Source: 2-01-FULL-39-28 sp964436165
GTDB lineage: Bacteria; Patescibacteriota; Minisyncoccia; 2-02-FULL-40-12; GWA2-44-9
Assembly: GCA_964436165.1 (NCBI GenBank)
Contig: CAYTBY010000035.1
Span: 1-8,612, forward strand
Length of the DNA: 8,612 bases
Reading direction: 5' to 3'
The notes beneath the pieces are model-generated. The model saw only the letters and a program-made list of their open reading frames with translations. It was not told the DNA's origin and ran no database searches. A program made the translations under genes and the position numbers. Below, piece after piece: positions 6,017 through 8,612 of this stretch (the stretch's first letter is position 1; each line of letters starts with the position of its first letter).

Positions 6017-6616
6017 TTATGCGTATTTATTTCTGTAATACTCGAAGTATTCCTTGACCTTTTTATCCATTCTTTTACTGTGATAAATGGGTAAAATTTC
6101 AAAAACCTTATCCCAGTTCATAGATCGTAAGTTATCAAAATGGTAATCCTTGCTGATATAAATCCTATCCAAAAATGCGCGTTCTTTTGTAGCTATGGAA
6201 TAATCCCCTGCATGTTCGATACCAGCTGTATTGGCTAATACATAATCTTTCATCCGTACAAATGAGATGTTCTGGCCGTCCACGTTAATTTCACGAGTAA
6301 CATATGACGCTACAAAAATATTTCCATAATACTGGAAGTTGATCCCGGCACGAATTAAAACAGTTTCAAAACTTATATATGCCGGAGTATAAATTCGAGT
6401 CGCCAACTCAAAGCGATTATAATTATCATCTTTGGCATAGATGCCGCGGCGTACTCTGACTAGCTTTCCGGCTTTAGTATATTTATTTAACCTGGTTCTA
6501 ATTGTATATTCTTGATTCTCACTCCACAACAAAGCAACATCTTTGATTGAAAAGATGGTTTGGGGAGATCTTAACAAAACATCTAAGTATTCACCTTTAA
6601 CAGGTTTTTTACTCAT
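6017..6616 (-). CDS. abiEi: AbiEi-family antitoxin and transcriptional repressor
   Basis: AbiEi proteins neutralise the AbiEii toxin and repress their own operon through an N-terminal winged helix. This 199-residue protein shows the winged helix at about 8-61 (LLRSPQTIFSIKDVALLWS, then the wing LVRVRRGIYA). The conserved middle block follows: LATRIYTPAYISFETVLIRAG (71-91), then NIFVASYVTREI, and YSIATKERAFLDRIYI, the usual AbiEi C-terminal domain. The start at 6616 is supported by a promoter and dyad just upstream and by a short AGG 8 nt before the ATG. It is the first gene of the pair. In streptococcal AbiE systems the antitoxin binds inverted repeats at its promoter; the 29-bp dyad at 6624-6652 is the candidate here. 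Confidence 0.9.
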   Translation of the reverse strand: MSKKPVKGEYLDVLLRSPQTIFSIKDVALLWSENQEYTIRTRLNKYTKAGKLVRVRRGIYAKDDNYNRFELATRIYTPAYISFETVLIRAGINFQYYGNIFVASYVTREINVDGQNISFVRMKDYVLANTAGIEHAGDYSIATKERAFLDRIYISKDYHFDNLRSMNWDKVFEILPIYHSKRMDKKVKEYFEYYRNKYA

Positions 6617-6623
6617 ATTTTGC

Positions 6624-6652
6624 CTGGAAGTTACCTTTAAGGTATCCTCCAG
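6624..6652. promoter_or_regulatory. 29-bp dyad, candidate AbiEi operator
   Basis: Reading the plus strand, CTGGA, 3 nt, TACCTT, T, AAGGTA, 3 nt, TCCAG: 12 of 14 positions in each arm are complementary. It covers the predicted transcription start and the short leader of abiEi, ending 7 bp before the ATG, where a bound repressor would block transcription. AbiEi autorepression by inverted repeats is known for the family; assignment to this dyad is inference. Confidence 0.65.
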
Positions 6653-6657
6653 TTCAT

Positions 6658-6686
6658 ATTATACACCCTACACCCTCAAAAGACAA
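6658..6686 (-). promoter_or_regulatory. Promoter of the abiEi-abiEii operon
   Basis: On the minus strand -35 TTGTCT (6686-6681), a 17-bp spacer and a perfect -10 TATAAT (6663-6658). The predicted start is near 6651, inside the dyad. The spacer and -10 contain two tandem copies of GGGTGTA. This is the best-formed promoter in the window. Confidence 0.75.
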
Positions 6687-6691
6687 CAAAT

Positions 6692-6802
6692 TTAAATCAA
6701 AAAATCAAGATAGTTATCCTTGTGTATAATCTCAAAATGGGCGTCGGGATAGGTTTTTTTCCAAAGAGATGGCTCTGAAGTACTAATAATATTTAAACTC
6801 AT
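6692..6802 (-). CDS. Possible 36-aa small protein after the second nucleotidyltransferase
   Basis: An ATG 2 bp after the stop of the 205-aa nucleotidyltransferase opens a 36-codon frame starting MSLNIISTSEPSLWKKTYPD and ending DNYLDFLI. The composition is protein-like and the spacing suits translational coupling. Against it, the end of the frame coincides with a terminator-like hairpin, there is no Shine-Dalgarno, and I recognise no family. It may be a decayed remnant of a longer gene or simply open by chance. Confidence 0.3.
   Translation of the reverse strand: MSLNIISTSEPSLWKKTYPDAHFEIIHKDNYLDFLI
6697..6722 (-). terminator. Terminator-like hairpin between the two nucleotidyltransferase units
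   Basis: On the minus strand CAAGGAT pairs with ATCTTG across a 4-nt loop, with one bulged G, followed at once by ATTTTTTG. It lies downstream of the 205-aa gene and just before the abiEi promoter, where a terminator would make the two units independent. The stem is short, so strength is doubtful. Confidence 0.4.
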
Positions 6803-6804
6803 TA

Positions 6805-7422
6805 TTATTCCAAACTAAATTCTGTTAGTTTCTTTCTCACTATTTCATCCTCAACCTTAAATCCAGGCATAAACTCCACTTCTTCTTGATAATTTATGCC
6901 CTCAAAATAAGCAAGCTGTCCCCTAAACAGCTTTTCGTTAAAATTGCCCTCAAAAAGCTGATTTGCTTTTTGGGAAATTTCACTTACGGAAAAATGGTCT
7001 CTAATGACAAAATATAAATCAACATAATCCTTCCATTTGGCTCTTTGTCCAAGCGCAAATGCCTTCATGGCCGCCAAAGTTATAAGATCCGGAATTTTTA
7101 TTATCCCTTCAAAATTTTGAATAAAGGCTATTTTAAATGGAAAACAAAAAAAAGTAAATTTTATCCCGCCTATTGTAAGTGTCAGTTCATCCATTCTGTT
7201 CACAATAATTTGGTCTGTTTTCCAATGGCGCAGAATTTTATTTAGCAGACTTTGGTTTCCAAATTTTTTTTGAGAAAAAAGATCAAAATCTATTGACCTT
7301 CGATGGCCCAGATAAAGAGCTATGGCCGTGCCGCCGACCAAGCCAAAATCTTTGGAAAATTCAGCTACCAGAGGCAACAGTTTGCTTTGCTCTTTTGTAA
7401 TAATTTCTTTATGCAGGGGCAT
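6805..7422 (-). CDS. AbiEii/AbiGii-like nucleotidyltransferase (second copy, divergent subfamily)
   Basis: This 205-residue protein carries the nucleotidyltransferase hallmarks: LVGGTAIALYLGHRRSIDFDLF (GGT at 30-32, D45 and D47 as metal ligands) and, near the C-terminus, PDLITLAAMKAFALGQR followed by KWKDYVDLYFV (129-139), the conserved basic-DY-DLY signature of this group. The strand where a third acidic residue often sits reads IKFTFFCFPF and lacks one, which I believe is usual in this subfamily. It shares little sequence with the abiEii product beyond these motifs, so the two are not a recent duplication. Its start overlaps the 90-aa gene by 14 bp, which points to coupled expression and to that protein as partner or antitoxin. 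The role as a growth-inhibiting toxin is inferred from family and layout. Confidence 0.85.
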   Translation of the reverse strand: MPLHKEIITKEQSKLLPLVAEFSKDFGLVGGTAIALYLGHRRSIDFDLFSQKKFGNQSLLNKILRHWKTDQIIVNRMDELTLTIGGIKFTFFCFPFKIAFIQNFEGIIKIPDLITLAAMKAFALGQRAKWKDYVDLYFVIRDHFSVSEISQKANQLFEGNFNEKLFRGQLAYFEGINYQEEVEFMPGFKVEDEIVRKKLTEFSLE

Positions 7423-7681
7423 GCTTATTAAAATATAACTGAAAATAATACTTAATTTCCGGGCGATAATTTTGTCTGCCGAATTTATCCGGAATGGATT
7501 TCTGGCGAAAAATCTTAGCAGTTTTCTCCATGCCCAAAATCTTGATCATGGTTTGGACATCATCCCAATCGCCATAATTCAAAACATGCTCTACGATGGA
7601 CGCCTCGTCGAGCTTGCTCAAATCCTTTACATACCAGACCAGATATGGCCTTTGTTTTATGAACTCATGAATATCGCTCAT
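7409..7681 (-). CDS. 90-aa partner protein of the nucleotidyltransferase, probable antitoxin
   Basis: This small protein contains WYVKDLSKLDEASIVEHVLN (16-35), YGDWDDVQTMIKILGMEKTAKIF (36-58) and a conserved-looking tail NYRPEIKYYFQLYFNKH (71-87). Proteins with the IVE-x-VLNYGDWDDV pattern are commonly encoded just before AbiEii-like nucleotidyltransferases; the name DUF6922-like may apply, but I am not certain. A helical, possibly DNA-binding role would fit an antitoxin. The start at 7681 is preceded by AGGAG only 3 nt away, which is short spacing, and by TATAAT 8 nt away. The 3' end overlaps the nucleotidyltransferase start by 14 bp. It is the first gene of the unit and the likely source of any autoregulation acting on the tandem repeat upstream. 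Confidence 0.8.
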   Translation of the reverse strand: MSDIHEFIKQRPYLVWYVKDLSKLDEASIVEHVLNYGDWDDVQTMIKILGMEKTAKIFRQKSIPDKFGRQNYRPEIKYYFQLYFNKHAPA

Positions 7682-7689
7682 ATGCTCCT

Positions 7690-7718
7690 ATTATAACATA
7701 ATTACTATCTGAATTTAA
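7690..7718 (-). promoter_or_regulatory. Promoter of the 90-aa/nucleotidyltransferase unit
   Basis: On the minus strand a perfect TATAAT (7695-7690) with a weak -35 TTAAAT (7718-7713) at 17 bp. The -10 ends 8 nt before the ATG, so the message would have almost no leader. AGGAG lies inside those 8 nt and could be a ribosome site only if transcription starts further upstream. Confidence 0.5.
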
Positions 7719-7732
7719 CATCTGAACTTAAC
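7707..7732. repeat. 13-bp tandem repeat at the -35 region
   Basis: Two adjacent 13-bp units, ATCTGAATTTAAC and the same with one T-to-C change, fill 7707-7732 and overlap the -35 element of the promoter above. Direct repeats with a period of about one helical turn plus are a plausible binding array for a small regulator such as the 90-aa protein. The regulatory role is inference. Confidence 0.6.
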
Positions 7733-7738
7733 AATCCC

Positions 7739-7755
7739 GCGGATTTTGAGTCCGC
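7739..7755. other. Hairpin resembling a tRNA-Leu(CAA) anticodon arm
   Basis: GCGGA and TCCGC form a 5-bp stem around a 7-nt loop. On the minus strand the loop reads CTCAAAA, matching a tRNA anticodon loop with U33, anticodon CAA and A37. No D-arm, T-arm or acceptor stem accompanies it, so it is not a tRNA gene. On the plus strand it is followed by CTGTTTTTT, which looks terminator-like, but no plus-strand gene precedes it. Confidence 0.3.
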
Positions 7756-7756
7756 C

Positions 7757-7774
7757 TGTTTTTTATAAAAAACA
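7757..7774. repeat. Perfect 18-bp AT-rich palindrome
   Basis: TGTTTTTTATAAAAAACA is identical to its reverse complement. It lies between the anticodon-arm-like hairpin and the left palindrome of the transposase region. Possible roles are a weak two-way transcription stop or part of the element boundary; nothing decides between these. Confidence 0.55.
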
Positions 7775-7791
7775 AGATAACCCACACTCTG

Positions 7792-7808
7792 ACAAGGGCG
7801 GCCCTTGT
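7792..7808. repeat. Left REP-like palindrome beside the transposase gene
   Basis: ACAAGGG and CCCTTGT flank a 3-nt CGG loop. It ends 11 bp before the stop codon side of the transposase gene. The 16-bp stretch from 7793 to 7808 is repeated exactly within the right arm of the palindrome at 8514-8551, in the same orientation. Paired palindromes around such a gene are typical of REP/RAYT loci. Confidence 0.8.
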
Positions 7809-7819
7809 TAACTTGTAAA

Positions 7820-8473
7820 TTAGTCTTTTTTAAAGTTAAGCCAGTCATTTATATACATCTTAAAGTCGGGAAATTCTGAAAAATAAGAAGGGAAGTCGCC
7901 TTTTGAGAGAATAGCACATTCTTCTCTCTTGAAACCGCAATAATCTTCATAACTCGAATAATGATATTGATCGATATAATTCAAAGCTCTTTTTTTATTT
8001 TTTATTCCCACCTCTTTCCAATTAGGTTCGATGAGTTTCACGGGATTAAGATGAATATACGCATATAAATATTTTAAATACTCATCATTGTCGACATGTT
8101 CCCCTTTGAATCGCCCCTGAAATAACGGACCAACTCTTTCATATTTTTTATTAAAATACATCGAGTAACCAGTAGTAAGTTTTTCCATAAATCTACTCAA
8201 CCCATTTTTTATTATCTCTTTAACTAATATATGAAAATGGTTTGGCATTAACACATATGCGCCGATAGCAACTAGAGGTTTACCGCGATCAATATCATTA
8301 AGCGCTAAATTCTTTATTGCGCTAAATCTAACCGGATTCGTACCGTTGGCCAAATAAAGAAGCTTATGAAATCTTGCCCAATCATTTTTTTCAATAAAAA
8401 TATTACGCTTCTCGACCCCACGGTTATATAAGTGATAAAATTCATCTTCTGAAAATGTGATTTTTCTTTGCAT
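7820..8473 (-). CDS. REP-associated tyrosine transposase (RAYT), IS200-like HUH (Y1) family
   Basis: Y1 transposases of the TnpA-REP group cut single-stranded hairpin DNA with a catalytic tyrosine and a His-hydrophobic-His metal site. Here LMPNHFHILV gives H79 and H81. The block GYSMYFNKKYERVGPLFQGRFK (102-123) is the usual RAYT middle motif. The tyrosine in LYAYIHLNPVK (Y139) matches catalytic Y115 of E. coli TnpA-REP as I recall that sequence. The start YHLYNRGVEKRNIF is also typical. At 217 residues it looks complete. It is a single gene without TnpB and without IS ends, but has palindromes on both sides (7792-7808 and 8514-8551), as in REP/RAYT loci, where the enzyme is thought to spread the palindromes rather than itself. 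Two TATAAT boxes precede the ATG, and there is no Shine-Dalgarno. Confidence 0.92.
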   Translation of the reverse strand: MQRKITFSEDEFYHLYNRGVEKRNIFIEKNDWARFHKLLYLANGTNPVRFSAIKNLALNDIDRGKPLVAIGAYVLMPNHFHILVKEIIKNGLSRFMEKLTTGYSMYFNKKYERVGPLFQGRFKGEHVDNDEYLKYLYAYIHLNPVKLIEPNWKEVGIKNKKRALNYIDQYHYSSYEDYCGFKREECAILSKGDFPSYFSEFPDFKMYINDWLNFKKD

Positions 8474-8479
8474 ATTTCT

Positions 8480-8517
8480 ATTATATTCTATTATATTTAA
8501 AGAGGGCCTTCTTACAA
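8480..8517 (-). promoter_or_regulatory. Promoter of the transposase gene, two stacked -10 boxes
   Basis: On the minus strand TATAATAGAA occurs twice in tandem, giving -10 boxes at 8495-8490 and 8485-8480. TTGTAA (8517-8512) lies 16 bp before the distal box and is a fair -35 that overlaps the edge of the right palindrome. Starts would fall about 10 nt before the ATG from the distal box, or at the ATG from the proximal box. Confidence 0.5.
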
Positions 8518-8610
8518 GGGCCGCCCTTGCGACCGCAAGGGCGGCCCTTGTTTTTCTAAATATCGACCTATGTTTATATCGGCCCAGACCCGATGTTTTT
8601 TAAAAGCTCT
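8512..8610 (-). CDS. Unidentified open frame from right edge ending inside the palindrome
   Basis: An open frame enters from the right edge and reads RAFKKHRVWADINIGRYLEK, then QGPPLRSQGRPL encoded entirely by the palindrome, with TAA at 8514-8512. If real, an upstream gene has had its C-terminus replaced by the element. A second frame entering from 8612 reads KELLKNIGSGPI and stops at 8574, and is an equal candidate for the end of the neighbouring gene. With only about 30 codons I cannot identify either or choose between them. Confidence 0.25.
   Translation of the reverse strand, partial: RAFKKHRVWADINIGRYLEKQGPPLRSQGRPL
8514..8551. repeat. Right REP-like palindrome upstream of the transposase gene, 18-bp arms
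   Basis: ACAAGGGCCGCCCTTGCG (8514-8531) pairs perfectly with 8534-8551 around AC. Each arm is also nearly self-complementary (ACAAGGG with CCCTTGC), so it can fold as one long hairpin or two short ones, like a pair of REP units in opposite orientation (REPIN). A T-run follows on the plus strand, but no plus-strand gene would use it as a terminator. Confidence 0.88.
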
Positions 8611-8612
8611 TT

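Noticed and set aside
6721..6775. Plus-strand promoter (TGTATAAT) with a short frame starting at 6737
   Set aside because: No acceptable -35 is present and the frame is only 13 codons. The sequence is better read as the far side of the minus-strand intergenic region.
7739..7755. tRNA-Leu gene
   Set aside because: Only an anticodon-arm-like stem-loop is present; no D-arm, T-loop GTTCGA-type sequence or acceptor stem can be found around it.
8514..8555. Intrinsic terminator on the plus strand (GC-rich hairpin followed by five T)
   Set aside because: No plus-strand gene precedes it, and the hairpin is better explained as a REP-like element matching the one at 7792-7808.

Overview
The window looks like a chromosomal segment from a Candidate Phyla Radiation (Patescibacteria, Parcubacteria-like) bacterium. 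This rests on the form of LepA, on a large DUF4012 membrane protein in a run of small single-pass membrane proteins, on AT-rich intergenic DNA with few clear Shine-Dalgarno sites, and above all on short palindromic inserts inside reading frames, one of which encodes the peptide FAEASADK that I associate with this group. This is inference; no 16S or other marker is present. Every gene I can support lies on the minus strand, so transcription runs from right to left. No gap between genes exceeds 300 bases.

Right end (7739-8612): a 217-aa IS200-like HUH (Y1) transposase of the RAYT type, with GC-rich palindromes on both sides that share a 16-bp sequence. An unidentified open frame enters from the right edge and may end inside the right palindrome.

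Middle right (5295-7732): two adjacent toxin-antitoxin-like units, each containing an AbiEii-type nucleotidyltransferase. The first pairs a 90-aa protein with a 205-aa nucleotidyltransferase (genes overlap by 14 bp). Its promoter carries a 13-bp tandem repeat, and a terminator-like hairpin follows. The second is a recognisable AbiEi/AbiEii pair, with a good -35/-10 promoter and a 29-bp dyad at the predicted transcription start. A membrane-anchored protein gene overlaps the end of abiEii by 11 bp.

Middle left (1244-4614): a probable three-gene unit of a 164-aa single-pass membrane protein, the 873-aa DUF4012 protein and an 80-aa protein with an H-x3-C-x2-C zinc-finger-like motif. Left end (1-1171): the first 390 residues of LepA (elongation factor 4), with its own extended -10 promoter almost touching the start codon.

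The most interesting signal is the set of palindromes. About a dozen lie in 8.6 kb, at least nine of them inside genes and translated in frame (seven in the DUF4012 gene, two in lepA). They fall into several sequence classes whose arms vary but stay self-complementary. One class shares its ends with the palindromes flanking the transposase. I infer a system of hairpin elements, perhaps moved by RAYT-like enzymes, that tolerates or favours insertion into coding sequence, comparable in style to Rickettsia palindromic elements. The two toxin-antitoxin-like units contain none, which fits later arrival.
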